Made by a program: the position numbers and the translations under genes. From assembly GCA_003156805.1 (NCBI GenBank), contig PMHV01000039.1, positions 101,756 to 144,754 on the forward strand: DNA of 42,999 nucleotides, given 5' to 3'. The notes under the pieces are model-generated. The model saw only the letters and a program-made list of their open reading frames with translations, ran no database searches and was not told the DNA's origin. Positions 33,054 through 41,803 of the stretch are shown piece by piece. Every line of letters begins with the position of its first letter. Positions within the stretch are counted from its first letter, which is position 1. This DNA comes from Acidobacteriaceae bacterium (lineage in GTDB: Bacteria > Acidobacteriota > Terriglobia > Terriglobales > Acidobacteriaceae).

Positions 33054-35303
33054 ATGCAGTCGTTTTATTGGGAATTGCGGCGCAAGTTACAGGCGGCGGA
33101 ACTCTGGCCTGAGGGCCGCATGGCGCGCATCGCCTGCTATCTGTTCAGCATGGGCGTGGTGTTGTATTTGCTCCGCAAGTTGGTCGCTTGGATGTCGCCT
33201 GCCTGGGCCGAGGCCATGAGCGGCTGGGCTGGCGTTGTTGTCTTTCTGGCCGCGGTCCTGTTTTCGATTCTTGCCTTCCGCTGGCTCAAGAAGAGGCTGC
33301 TGTGGCGCCTGCGCAACCGCCTGATCGTAACTTACGTCTTCATCGGTGTGATCCCAGCCGTACTGCTGGTGGCGATGGCTTCCATCACCATTTACCTTTT
33401 CGCGGGCCAGTTCGCCAGTTTCGTCGTCACTTCGGAGATCAACGCACAGTTGCGCAGTCTGGGAGCGGTGAATGCCGCTGTCAGCAACGAACTTGCGGCG
33501 CGCATCGAACGAGGCGAAAATGCCTCGGCCGAATCGCTGGCCGGTCTCAAGAAACGCGACCGCGCCTGGGGACGTCGTCAGGTTTGCGCCTGGTACGGCG
33601 CCAAGCCGTTGCTTCTGGCCACCACCGCGCAAAACCCAAATGCCTTCGACTTCCCGGAGTTTTTCAATAAGCCTAACAATCCCTATTTCCTCGCGAATCA
33701 CGAAGGCCAGCCGTTCCGCGAGATCGTCCGCGACAGGGGCGAACTGCATCTGCGCGTGACCACGGTTCTTTCCGTCGGCCCGGAACTGCTCACGGTCGTG
33801 ACCACCGAGCCCGTTGACAAGGAACTTCTCGGCAACATCGCTTCCGATCTCGGTGAGATTACGCTCTATGCTTCGGGACTCACGCCTCGAACCCCGTCCG
33901 CCACGGCTGTTCAAGCTCCGCCTGAAAAGAAATCAGGCCCGCCAGCCAGCATCTCGATCAAGCCCAGTCATGACCAGGCTGGAATCGTGATCAACACGCG
34001 CGGAGAAGACGTCGACGTGAAGCGAGACGATCAGGATCTGCGGCCGACTTTCACCGTGGGAACTCTGGCCGCGCCCACCGGCGCGATGGATCGCGAAATC
34101 ACCTTCGGTACACCCCTACGCGTGGTGGATTGGAAAACCGGCGAGAGTGCGCGCGCCGGGGCCTTGGTCAGGGTACGCACTCGTCCCTCGATTCTTTATG
34201 GCCATCTGTTCGCCTCTTTGGGAGACTTTGCCAAGGGCGTAGAATTCATTCTGCTCGCGGTCCTCATCTTCTTCGCGCTGATCGAGCTCATTGCCCTGAT
34301 CATCGGCATGCGCATGACGCGTACGGTCACCGGCGCCGTGGCGCAGCTCTACGACGCCACTAAGCACGTCGACCAAGGCGATTTCAGCCACCGCATTCCC
34401 GTCCAATCCGCCGACCAACTGTCTCAGCTCTCGCTCTCGTTCAACTCGATGACCGGATCCATAGAAAAGCTAATCCAGGAGCAAAAAGAAAAACAGCGGC
34501 TGGAGGGTGAACTCGCCATCGCGCAAGAAGTGCAGTCACAACTGTTTCCCCGGCAGGTTTCGGAATTGGAGTCGCTGGAAGTCCACGGCTTCTGCCGCCC
34601 GGCGCGCACAGTCAGCGGCGACTACTACGACTTCCTCACCGCCAGTTCCCACAAGCTGATTCTGGCCGTCGGCGATATCAGCGGCAAAGGCATTTCCGCC
34701 GCGCTGCTGATGGCCACGATCCATTCTGCCGTGCGCGCCTACAGCGTGGAGAGTTTGCCTCAGATGCGCGAGCCGGTGGCTCTCGGCGCCGTCGCTGGCG
34801 CGGGCAGAATCATGGCTGCGTGGCCCGAGGGCATTGAGGTTTCTCCGGGGGCGTTGCTCGGGCTGCTCAACCACCAGCTTTACGAGAGCACGCCACCCGA
34901 AAAATATGCCACGCTCTTCCTCGCCATTTACGATGGCCGCTCGCATCAGTTGACCTACAGCAACGGCGGCCATCTCCCGCCGATTCTCATCGCCACCGAC
35001 GGTTCCCTGCGTCGCCTGGAAAGCGGCGGCACCGTGGTTGGCCTGTTCGAGCATGTAAGCTACGACGAAGGCGTAGTGCAGATGCGGCCCGGCGAAATCC
35101 TGGTGGCTTACAGCGATGGCATCACCGAGCCGGAAAACGATTTCGGCGAATTCGGCGAGGAACGTCTGATCCAGCTGGTGCGCGCCAACCGCACTCTGCC
35201 TCTGCCGCAGATCAGCCAGTCCGTCACCGCTGCTGTCGACGACTGGATCGGCGATCAGGAGCAGCCCGACGACGTCACCCTCGTGCTCGCCCGCGCCAGA
35301 TGA
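33054..35303 (+). CDS. Membrane HAMP-SpoIIE/RsbU-type PP2C phosphatase
   Basis: The protein has 749 residues. The ATG at 33054 follows the -10 at 33017; an upstream frame to 32976 is not supported. Membrane segments lie near 25-75 and 89-115, an extracytoplasmic sensor region spans about 120-390, and another membrane helix (FILLAVLIFFALIELIALIIG) lies near 395-415. A HAMP domain (MTRTVTGAVAQLYDATKHVDQGDFSHRIP) is followed by a coiled coil (EQKEKQRLEGELAIAQEVQSQLFP). The PP2C/SpoIIE domain (about 510-745) has metal aspartates in VSGDYYDF (about 519), AVGDISGKG (about 539) and AYSDGITE (about 686). Such proteins dephosphorylate anti-sigma antagonists in partner-switching stress pathways. No anti-sigma or STAS gene is adjacent. 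Confidence 0.93.
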   Translation: MQSFYWELRRKLQAAELWPEGRMARIACYLFSMGVVLYLLRKLVAWMSPAWAEAMSGWAGVVVFLAAVLFSILAFRWLKKRLLWRLRNRLIVTYVFIGVIPAVLLVAMASITIYLFAGQFASFVVTSEINAQLRSLGAVNAAVSNELAARIERGENASAESLAGLKKRDRAWGRRQVCAWYGAKPLLLATTAQNPNAFDFPEFFNKPNNPYFLANHEGQPFREIVRDRGELHLRVTTVLSVGPELLTVVTTEPVDKELLGNIASDLGEITLYASGLTPRTPSATAVQAPPEKKSGPPASISIKPSHDQAGIVINTRGEDVDVKRDDQDLRPTFTVGTLAAPTGAMDREITFGTPLRVVDWKTGESARAGALVRVRTRPSILYGHLFASLGDFAKGVEFILLAVLIFFALIELIALIIGMRMTRTVTGAVAQLYDATKHVDQGDFSHRIPVQSADQLSQLSLSFNSMTGSIEKLIQEQKEKQRLEGELAIAQEVQSQLFPRQVSELESLEVHGFCRPARTVSGDYYDFLTASSHKLILAVGDISGKGISAALLMATIHSAVRAYSVESLPQMREPVALGAVAGAGRIMAAWPEGIEVSPGALLGLLNHQLYESTPPEKYATLFLAIYDGRSHQLTYSNGGHLPPILIATDGSLRRLESGGTVVGLFEHVSYDEGVVQMRPGEILVAYSDGITEPENDFGEFGEERLIQLVRANRTLPLPQISQSVTAAVDDWIGDQEQPDDVTLVLARAR

Positions 35304-35341
35304 AGCGAGCAAGTCTTGGGTCTCAATGGTGTTGGGTCCGA

Positions 35342-35385
35342 GGTTTGACGTCCGAGGTCTGACGTCCAATGGTCTGATGTCCAAG
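35342..35385. repeat. Three 14-15 bp tandem repeats
   Basis: Units GGTTTGACGTCCGA (35342-35355), GGTCTGACGTCCAAT (35356-35370) and GGTCTGATGTCCAAG (35371-35385) lie between the convergent phosphatase and MFS genes. A related element, GGTCTGAGGTCCGAGG, is on the minus strand at 42436-42451. The region between the two genes is almost entirely this repeat. Confidence 0.65.
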
Positions 35386-35386
35386 C

Positions 35387-36613
35387 CTACGTACTCGACA
35401 AATCCGTCCCCCTGCGCTCCCTTCCGCTCCCCGTCACCACCGCCACTAACGTTGCCACGATCACCACCGTCCACGCCAGAACCGGCGGATACATGCCTCG
35501 ATAGCGGCCTTCCACCAGCTTTGCCTGAATCACCACGTTGCGCGATGAAAGCAGATTGCCCAGCTGATAAGCGAAACCCGGAAACGTGCCTCGCACCGCC
35601 GGAGGAGAAAGTTCATTCAAGTGAGCCGGAATCACTCCCCATGCTCCTTGCACCATGAACTGCATCAGAAACCCTCCCAGCGCCAGCATGGAAACGGTAT
35701 GCGAGTAAGCCCACAACGGAATCACGGGAATAGCCAGCAGCGCGGCGATCACAATGGCGCGTCGCCGTCCGATTGTTTCCGACCATGTTCCGAACAAAAT
35801 CCCGCCCAGCAGCGCGCCGATATTGGCAACCACGGTGATAAACATCACGGTCTGCGGCGCAAACCCATGTCCCTTCGTCAAAAACGTCGGATAAAGGTCC
35901 TGGGTGCCGTGGCTGAACGAATTGAACGCGAACATCAGCACAACCAGCAAAACAAAGGTGCCCAGATACGTCAGAATATCCTTGCCCGGCCGGTTCTCTG
36001 CCTTCCTCGAGACTCGGCCCTGCAACCAGGCCGGGGACTCATCCACTTTCGAGCGAATGTAGATCACCAGAAACGCGGGCAGCGCACCGATCACAAACAT
36101 TCCCCGCCAGCCCACGAAGCGGAAAGCTGTTCCGAAAACCAAAGCCGCCATCAGATAGCCCGCCGCGTAGCCTTCCTGCAACAATCCGGAGAAAAATCCG
36201 CGTCCCTCGGCGGGTAGTGTTTCAAATGCCAAAGCCGCGCCCACGCCCCATTCTCCGCCCATCGCTATGCCGAACAACGCCCGCGTGATCAGGAAAACTT
36301 TTAGGGAAGGCGCGAATGCCGAGGCTAGCTCAAACACTGAGTACGCAACGATGTCGACCATCAGCGTGCGCCGCCGCCCGAAGCGGTCGGCCATCATTCC
36401 GAAGAGAAATGCGCCGACTGGACGAAATGCCAGGGTGATGAAAATGGCCTCCGCGACCGCCGAAACTTTGGTTTGGAATTGCGTCGCGATGGCGCTGACG
36501 CAAAAGGTCAGGATGAAAAAATCAAACGCATCCAGCGACCACCCCAGAAAACAGGCGACAAACGTGTTGCGCTGCACTGGGGTGAGCTTGCGAAAATGAT
36601 CGAAGAGTTTCAT
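35387..36613 (-). CDS. MFS transporter, sialate/carboxylate:H+ symporter (SHS) type
   Basis: The protein has 408 residues with about twelve hydrophobic segments. The first helix has LDAFDFFILTF, and the loop between helices 2 and 3 is GMMADRFGRRR (72-82), both typical of the sialate/lactate (NanT/JEN-like) MFS group. A second loop motif GTWSETIGRRRA follows the central cytoplasmic loop. The group moves monocarboxylates or sugar acids with protons across the inner membrane. It is divergent from a Rieske oxygenase, which could use a transported aromatic or steroid substrate, but no pathway is visible. Substrate not known. Confidence 0.88.
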   Translation of the reverse strand: MKLFDHFRKLTPVQRNTFVACFLGWSLDAFDFFILTFCVSAIATQFQTKVSAVAEAIFITLAFRPVGAFLFGMMADRFGRRRTLMVDIVAYSVFELASAFAPSLKVFLITRALFGIAMGGEWGVGAALAFETLPAEGRGFFSGLLQEGYAAGYLMAALVFGTAFRFVGWRGMFVIGALPAFLVIYIRSKVDESPAWLQGRVSRKAENRPGKDILTYLGTFVLLVVLMFAFNSFSHGTQDLYPTFLTKGHGFAPQTVMFITVVANIGALLGGILFGTWSETIGRRRAIVIAALLAIPVIPLWAYSHTVSMLALGGFLMQFMVQGAWGVIPAHLNELSPPAVRGTFPGFAYQLGNLLSSRNVVIQAKLVEGRYRGMYPPVLAWTVVIVATLVAVVTGSGRERRGTDLSST

Positions 36614-36774
36614 GCCGTCCCGCCTTTGTGATTTCGCCCACGAGATTGTAGCGCCGGTGCGCCTTCACCATGAGCACGACTTCCCCGCGCACGGTCTTGC
36701 GGATGCTAGCATAGGCTGTTCATTCAGCAACCAAGAATCATAGTCAGAAGTTTGCAGTCGAAAATTCCGATCCC

Positions 36775-37890
36775 ATGCCCGAACTCGAGTCACCGCAACG
36801 CCAGGCCCCCGATTCGCTGATGCTTACCGGCTTCTGGTATCGCGCCCTCCCGGCCGACCGCGTTCAACGCAATCGACTTCACAAAGCCACGCTGCTGGAG
36901 ACTCCGCTGGTGGTCGGCCGCGACCGCGAAGGGCGTGCTTTTGCCCTGCGCGATACCTGCCCTCATCGCGGCATGCCGTTGAACTGCGGCCAGTTCGATG
37001 GCGACCAGATCGAGTGCGGCTACCACGGCTGGAAGTTTGACGCGCACAGCGGCCAGTGCCGGCAAATTCCCTCGCTCACTTCCGATCAGAATCTGAAAGT
37101 CGACCGCATCCACGCTGGCAGCTACGCCTGCGACGAGCGCGACGGATTCATCTGGGCTTTCATCTCCGATCCGCTGCCGCAGGGCGCGGGATTCACCCAC
37201 CAAGCCGAACCACCCACGCCTGCGCCGGCAATCGAAAAATTCAGTAGCCGCTACAAGTCGGCGTACCTCACTGCCGACATGCCCGTGAGCATCGACCACG
37301 GCATCATCGGCCTAATGGACCCTGCGCACGGTCCCTTTGTTCACCAGGCGTGGTGGTGGCGCAGCCGCAACAGCATTCACGAGAAGCGAAAAGACTTCGA
37401 GCTGATTCCCAACGGTTTTCGCATGAGCGCGCACACACCCAGCTCAAACTCCGCACCCTACAAGCTGTTGCGCCTCTACGCCGGAAGCAGTTCGATCACG
37501 ACGACTATAGATTTCGTTTTGCCCAACATCCGCACGGAAACCATCCGGGCAGGCAAATACTGGTTCTCCAGCCTAACCACAGTCACGCCCATTACGCGCA
37601 ATCATTGCCGCATCGATGTGGCCGCAGCGTGGAATATTTTTCGCTGGGTGCCATTCGGTCCCGAACTGCTGAAATTTGTTTTCGCGAAATTTGTCGAGCA
37701 GGACCGCCGCACCATGGAACTCCAGGCCGAAGGCTTGCAGCACAATCCGCATCTCATGCTGATCGACGACGCCGACCGTCCCGCCAAATGGTACTTTCAG
37801 TTGAAAGCCGCGCATCTCGAAGCCAAACGCATTGGCGGCGAGATGAAACATCCCATGACGGGGCCAGTCACGTTGAAGTGGAGAAGCTGA
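36775..37890 (+). CDS. Rieske 2Fe-2S aromatic ring-hydroxylating oxygenase-type protein
   Basis: The protein has 371 residues. The Rieske domain has C62-x-H64 (TCPHRGMPLNCGQ) and C81-x2-H84 (CGYHGWKFD), ligating a 2Fe-2S cluster. The catalytic domain shows IDHGIIGLMDPAHGPFVHQ, with H185 and H190 as probable mononuclear iron ligands. The C-terminus is long and includes a hydrophobic PFGPELLKFVFAKFVEQDRRTMELQ helix near 300. The family hydroxylates aromatic rings, or acts on sterols and chlorophyll (Pao-like), using an external reductase. No reductase or ferredoxin gene is adjacent. It is divergent from an MFS transporter, which might bring the substrate in. Confidence 0.9.
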   Translation: MPELESPQRQAPDSLMLTGFWYRALPADRVQRNRLHKATLLETPLVVGRDREGRAFALRDTCPHRGMPLNCGQFDGDQIECGYHGWKFDAHSGQCRQIPSLTSDQNLKVDRIHAGSYACDERDGFIWAFISDPLPQGAGFTHQAEPPTPAPAIEKFSSRYKSAYLTADMPVSIDHGIIGLMDPAHGPFVHQAWWWRSRNSIHEKRKDFELIPNGFRMSAHTPSSNSAPYKLLRLYAGSSSITTTIDFVLPNIRTETIRAGKYWFSSLTTVTPITRNHCRIDVAAAWNIFRWVPFGPELLKFVFAKFVEQDRRTMELQAEGLQHNPHLMLIDDADRPAKWYFQLKAAHLEAKRIGGEMKHPMTGPVTLKWRS

Positions 37891-37974
37891 CAGCAACGGT
37901 TAATCATCAATTTCTATTCGAGTAGTGACGGAACCCGGCTTGCCGCCAGTTGACGACCAACGGCCATACTCCGG

Positions 37975-38283
37975 TCACCAGACAAGCTTAAGTCCCTTGT
38001 AAAGGCTGAAGTTCTCGTCCGGGGTCACAACCGGCATCTTCTCGAACAAGGCCTGGGCAATGATTTGCCGGTCAAACGGATCGCCATGATGAAGCGGCAA
38101 TTCGAACAAGTGAAACGCGTGCTCCGCCGTGTAGGGCAGGATGCGGATATCGAGATCCGCGACCGCCTGACGTACAATCGCGGCTGAGAGCCTCAGCTTG
38201 CCCAGAGTGGCCTTGACCGCAATCTCCGCCAGAGAAATCGCGCTCAGCTCCAGAACATTTTCTGGATTCTCCAAAGCCGCCAC
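37975..38283 (-). pseudogene. PIN-domain (VapC-like) toxin remnant, N-terminus missing
   Basis: The frame from GTG 38283 has 102 residues: AALENPENVLELSAISLAEIAVKATLGKL is the second strand/helix of a PIN domain, then HHGDPFDRQIIAQAL and VVTPDENFSLYKGLKL carry the later catalytic acids. PIN toxins begin with an (L)LDT(H) strand holding the first essential aspartate, and that is absent. The frame can be extended only to a TAG at 38317-38319, and the added residues ([12 protein letters not shown]) do not supply it; they overlap the alaS 3' end (stop at 38292). No antitoxin gene lies upstream, as alaS is there. It looks like a truncated, inactive copy. Confidence 0.75.
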
Positions 38284-38291
38284 TACGCGCT

Positions 38292-41105
38292 TTACCCGAG
38301 CAGCGATTCGACCGCACTATAGGCCTCGTTCAGCGCGGCGTCCAGCGCGGCGGCGTCTTTGCCGCCGGCTTCAGCCAGGTCCGGCCGTCCTCCGCCTTTG
38401 CCACCAACTTTTTGCGCCACAGGGCCAATGATCTTGCCGGCCTGCACGCGGGCGGTGAGGTCCTTGGTGACGCCCACGATCAGCGCGACGTTGCCATTCG
38501 TTGCCGAACCCAGCACCACCACGCCCGAGCCGATCTTGTCGCGAAGCTGATCGACCAGCGTGCGGAGCTGTGCGCGCTCCAGATTATCCACGCGATGCGC
38601 CAGCACCTTCACGCCTTTGACATCTTTCACTTTGTCGCCGATGTTCGCCGCGCTCGACGACGCGGACTTCATCCGCGCCTGATCGAGCTCCCGCGCCAGC
38701 CGTTTGATCTCCGCGTCCTTCTTGCCGAGTTCCGCCTTCAGCGCCTCAGCGGGAGACACTGTCTCGGCGGGTGTATGACCGTCCTCTGCAGAGGGTGCTC
38801 CATCTTTGCGCGGTTTTTGCGCAAAAGCCTGCCCTGAGCGAAGCGAAGGGGTGGGATTCGTAAAAGTTGACACCACCTTTTCCAGTTCGTGATCCTTGCG
38901 GAAGTGCGCCAGCGATCCTTCCCCCGTAACCGCCTCCACGCGCCGCACGCCCGAAGACACGCTGCCTTCTTTCAGAATCTTGATCAACCCGATCTCTCCG
39001 GTTGCGCCGGTGTGCGTGCCGCCGCAGAGTTCGGTCGAAAAATCGCCGATCCGCACCACGCGAACTTTGTCGCCATACTTCTCACCGAACAGCGCCATGG
39101 CATGGTATCTGTTGATAGCCTCGTCGATGGGAACGTCAGTGAGCGTTTCGACTTTCTGATTCCGCAAAACTTCCCTATTGATGATGTCTTCGATGTCTTG
39201 CAACTCTTCGTCTTCGACGGCGGTGAAGTGCGAAAAATCAAAGCGCAGATGATCCGGCGCGACCAGCGACCCCGCCTGCTTCACATGCTTACCCAAAACT
39301 TCGCGCAGGCCAGCATGAAGCAAATGCGTCGCGGTGTGGTTACGCATGGTGGACTGGCGTATGTCTGCGTTAACGACAGCATCGACTTTGTCACCCACGC
39401 GAATCGCCTGCTTGGCGATAACCTGATGCGCCCGCACCCCCTGAATCGGCGAATAACATCCCGTCACGTCGGCGACCACTGTATTGTGATCGTCAGAGTA
39501 GAGCCATCCCCGGTCGCCAACCTGTCCGCCAGATTCCGCATAGAACGGCGTGTGATCAAGGATGATTTCGCCGGAGTCGCAAGCCCTGAGTTCCTTCGCG
39601 CCCTGGCCGTCGTGAATGATGGCTAGCACCTCGCAGCCGTCAGAGCGAGTCTTTCGGTAGCCTTCAAAGAGTGATTTCGGCAGCTGCTGGTACGCAGGAT
39701 TCGCAGTCTGCTTCGCACCGCCCTTCCACGATGCACGGGCTCGCGTCTTCTGTTCTTCCATCGCGCGATCGAAGCCTGCTTGATCAAAAACAACATTGAG
39801 ATCCCGGTAGTAGTCTTCGATGAAGTCTTTTGGCAGACCGTAAGTATCGTAAAGTTTGAACGCCTCGGCGCCACTCATGAGGCCGTTTTCCAGTATCCGA
39901 TTCGAACGTGCCAACGCTTCATCCAAGCGAGCCAGTCCTTCGTTGAGCGTGTGCACGAACCTTGTTTCCTCAGCCAACACCGCTCTTGAGACGCGGTCTG
40001 CAGATTCCCCAAGTTCCGGGTATGCTTCTTGCATTAAATCGCGTACCTTAAAGACCATTTGATAGATGAATGGACGGTTCATACCAAGAAAGCGTCCATG
40101 CGTGAATGCTCGTCGAATGATCTTTCGCAGCACGTAGCCGCGGCCTTCATTCGACGGCAGCACTCCGTCGGAAATCAAAAATGTCGCCGCACGCGAATGA
40201 TCGGCGATTACGCGACGCGAGGCCGCCACTTTCTTGTTGTGGATCTCCTGCCCAACTTGCAATATTGAATCAGCAGCGTTCATCCCGATGAGTTCGGTTG
40301 CCTTCTCGATCAACGGCGTAAACAAATCCGTCTCATAATTCGAAATCACGCCCTGCAGCACCGCCGCAACCCGCTCCAACCCCATGCCCGTATCAATCGA
40401 AGGCTTGGGCAGCGGCGTCAGCTTCCCGCTCGCGTCGCGGTCGAACTGCATGAACACTAAATTCCAAATCTCTACGTACCGGCCGCAATCACAACTGAAC
40501 TTGCAATCCGTGTGCCCCTGATCCGATGCCGCCGGGCCCATGTCGTAATGAATTTCGCTGCAAGGCCCGCATGGCCCGGTGTCGCCCATTTGCCAGAAGT
40601 TGTCTTTCAGTCCGGCCTCGAAGATGCGGTCTTTCGCCACTCCCTGTGCCAGCCACAGGTCATAGGCCTCGCTGTCGCGTGGAACCACCATTGGTTCGCC
40701 CGATCCCTCGAAGATGGTCACATACACCTTCTCCTTGTCGATACCGAACCACTCCGGCGACGTAATCAGCTCCCACGCATAGGCAATCGCATCTTTCTTG
40801 AAGTAGTCGCCGAAAGAAAAATTGCCCAGCATCTCGAAAAACGTGTGATGGCGATTGGTGAAGCCGACGTTCTCCAGATCATTGTGCTTGCCGCCGGCGC
40901 GCACGCACTTCTGCGAGGTGGTGGCGCGCGCGTAGTCGCGTTTTTCCAGGCCCAGAAAAACGTCTTTGAACTGGTTCATCCCGGCATTGGTGAATAGCAG
41001 CGTGGGATCGTTCTGCGGCACAAGCGACGACGAATGCACTTCCCTGTGTCCCTTTTGCACAAAGAAGTCCAGAAATTTGCGGCGGATTTCAGAGCCGGTC
41101 GGCAT
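38292..41105 (-). CDS. alaS: Alanyl-tRNA synthetase
   Basis: The protein has 937 residues from ATG 41105 ([15 protein letters not shown]), chosen because this is where the class II core begins; a frame to 41174 adds unconserved residues. It has the aminoacylation domain ([32 protein letters not shown]), the editing domain with HTATHLLH (near 590) and the zinc motif CGGTH (near 692), then the C-Ala oligomerisation domain with [13 protein letters not shown] short dispersed repeat is inserted in frame at about residues 752-760 (SLRSGQA) in the linker between the editing and C-Ala domains. The enzyme charges tRNA-Ala. The 3' end overlaps the upstream-extended frame of the PIN remnant. Confidence 0.96.
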   Translation of the reverse strand: MPTGSEIRRKFLDFFVQKGHREVHSSSLVPQNDPTLLFTNAGMNQFKDVFLGLEKRDYARATTSQKCVRAGGKHNDLENVGFTNRHHTFFEMLGNFSFGDYFKKDAIAYAWELITSPEWFGIDKEKVYVTIFEGSGEPMVVPRDSEAYDLWLAQGVAKDRIFEAGLKDNFWQMGDTGPCGPCSEIHYDMGPAASDQGHTDCKFSCDCGRYVEIWNLVFMQFDRDASGKLTPLPKPSIDTGMGLERVAAVLQGVISNYETDLFTPLIEKATELIGMNAADSILQVGQEIHNKKVAASRRVIADHSRAATFLISDGVLPSNEGRGYVLRKIIRRAFTHGRFLGMNRPFIYQMVFKVRDLMQEAYPELGESADRVSRAVLAEETRFVHTLNEGLARLDEALARSNRILENGLMSGAEAFKLYDTYGLPKDFIEDYYRDLNVVFDQAGFDRAMEEQKTRARASWKGGAKQTANPAYQQLPKSLFEGYRKTRSDGCEVLAIIHDGQGAKELRACDSGEIILDHTPFYAESGGQVGDRGWLYSDDHNTVVADVTGCYSPIQGVRAHQVIAKQAIRVGDKVDAVVNADIRQSTMRNHTATHLLHAGLREVLGKHVKQAGSLVAPDHLRFDFSHFTAVEDEELQDIEDIINREVLRNQKVETLTDVPIDEAINRYHAMALFGEKYGDKVRVVRIGDFSTELCGGTHTGATGEIGLIKILKEGSVSSGVRRVEAVTGEGSLAHFRKDHELEKVVSTFTNPTPSLRSGQAFAQKPRKDGAPSAEDGHTPAETVSPAEALKAELGKKDAEIKRLARELDQARMKSASSSAANIGDKVKDVKGVKVLAHRVDNLERAQLRTLVDQLRDKIGSGVVVLGSATNGNVALIVGVTKDLTARVQAGKIIGPVAQKVGGKGGGRPDLAEAGGKDAAALDAALNEAYSAVESLLG
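38827..38851. repeat. Dispersed repeat, copy 2, inside alaS
   Basis: GCCTGCCCTGAGCGAAGC followed by GAAGGGG on the + strand; the first 18 bases match the copy at 2062. On the minus strand it encodes SLRSGQA in the alaS frame, within the flexible linker before the C-Ala domain, so the gene stays open. Confidence 0.65.
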
Positions 41106-41148
41106 GATGTGGGCGAACGTCAATTCTAGCACCGGAAAACATAACGAT

Positions 41149-41212
41149 AGAGAGCACAGAGACACAGAGGCCATCTGCTTTGGTTCTCTGTGTAAGTCTG
41201 TGCCCTCTGTTC
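41149..41212. repeat. CACAGAG-type inverted repeat upstream of alaS
   Basis: The left arm (41149-41172, AGAGAGCACAGAGACACAGA...) is similar to the reverse complement of the right arm (41182-41212, containing CTCTGTGTAAGTCTGTG and CCCTCTG). The arms differ by small gaps. The element lies between the LEA-like gene stop (41231) and the alaS start. It resembles intergenic ACAGAG repeats found in many environmental bacteria. It could act as a bidirectional hairpin in the leader. Confidence 0.5.
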
Positions 41213-41230
41213 AGGATGCTAGCGAGGTTC

Positions 41231-41653
41231 TTATTTCACGGCGTCGACGGTCTTGTCCGTGCCCGTCTTCACCGCATGGCCAGTGACCTTCGCGGCCTTC
41301 TTCACCCCGCTGCCAGTTTTGTCGGCAGCTTTTTCCGTGCCCTTACCCGTATCTTTCGCCGCCACTTTGGTTGCGTGCCCGGTTTTGTCGGCGGCTTTGG
41401 CGGTATCTCTTCCCGTGTCTTTGGCCGCTACCTTGGTTGCGTGCCCGGTCGTTGTCGCAGCCTTTTCCGTGCCTTTGCCTGTATCTTTCGCGGCGACTTT
41501 GGTTGCGTGGCCGGTCGTGTCTGCGGCCTTCTTCATGGAGTTGCCGGCTCCGGTGGATTGATCTTTGTTTGTGGTGGCCGCGTCTTGCGCGCAAACGAAT
41601 GGCGCCGCGCTGAGCACCGCCGTCACTAGAATTGCTGCCAGCCTGGTTTTCAT
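41231..41653 (-). CDS. Exported LEA-like hendecad-repeat protein
   Basis: The protein has 140 residues from ATG 41653, set by a GAGGAG ribosome site; a frame to 41728 is not supported. A signal peptide (MKTRLAAILVTAVLSAAPFVCA-Q) would cleave near residue 23. From residue 36 to 134 the mature part is nine 11-residue units such as TGHATKVAAKD and TGKGTEKAATT, and the protein ends in a partial TVDAVK. At the DNA level these form 66-bp (two-unit) repeats at about 41364, 41430 and 41496. The 11-mer Thr/Ala/Lys/Gly pattern is like group 3 LEA or apolipoprotein-type amphipathic repeats. Such proteins shield membranes or proteins during drying or freezing. Being exported suggests an envelope role; this is inference. 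Confidence 0.85.
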   Translation of the reverse strand: MKTRLAAILVTAVLSAAPFVCAQDAATTNKDQSTGAGNSMKKAADTTGHATKVAAKDTGKGTEKAATTTGHATKVAAKDTGRDTAKAADKTGHATKVAAKDTGKGTEKAADKTGSGVKKAAKVTGHAVKTGTDKTVDAVK

Positions 41654-41803
41654 GCTCTTCTCCTCGTGGTTGTGGTGGGAACCGGGAGAGTATGCAATAT
41701 TCCCCGGTACAAGGCAATATAGATACAAGGCAGATGGACGGGAGCAAATTCTAGGCCGAAGGCGCGTAGGTATGTGTTGAAGTTCCCGGTTACGATTCCC
41801 GAC

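Noticed and set aside
35342-35385. Possible CRISPR array between the phosphatase and MFS genes
   Set aside because: Three short adjoining units without spacers; a plain tandem repeat.
37975-38283. Complete vapBC toxin-antitoxin module
   Set aside because: The first catalytic aspartate is missing and no antitoxin gene precedes it, as alaS occupies that place.
41180-41629. Glycine/phenylalanine-rich repeat protein on the + strand (GFVGGFGG units)
   Set aside because: It is the antisense of the hendecad-repeat gene, which has a ribosome site and signal peptide; the repeats are only mirrored.
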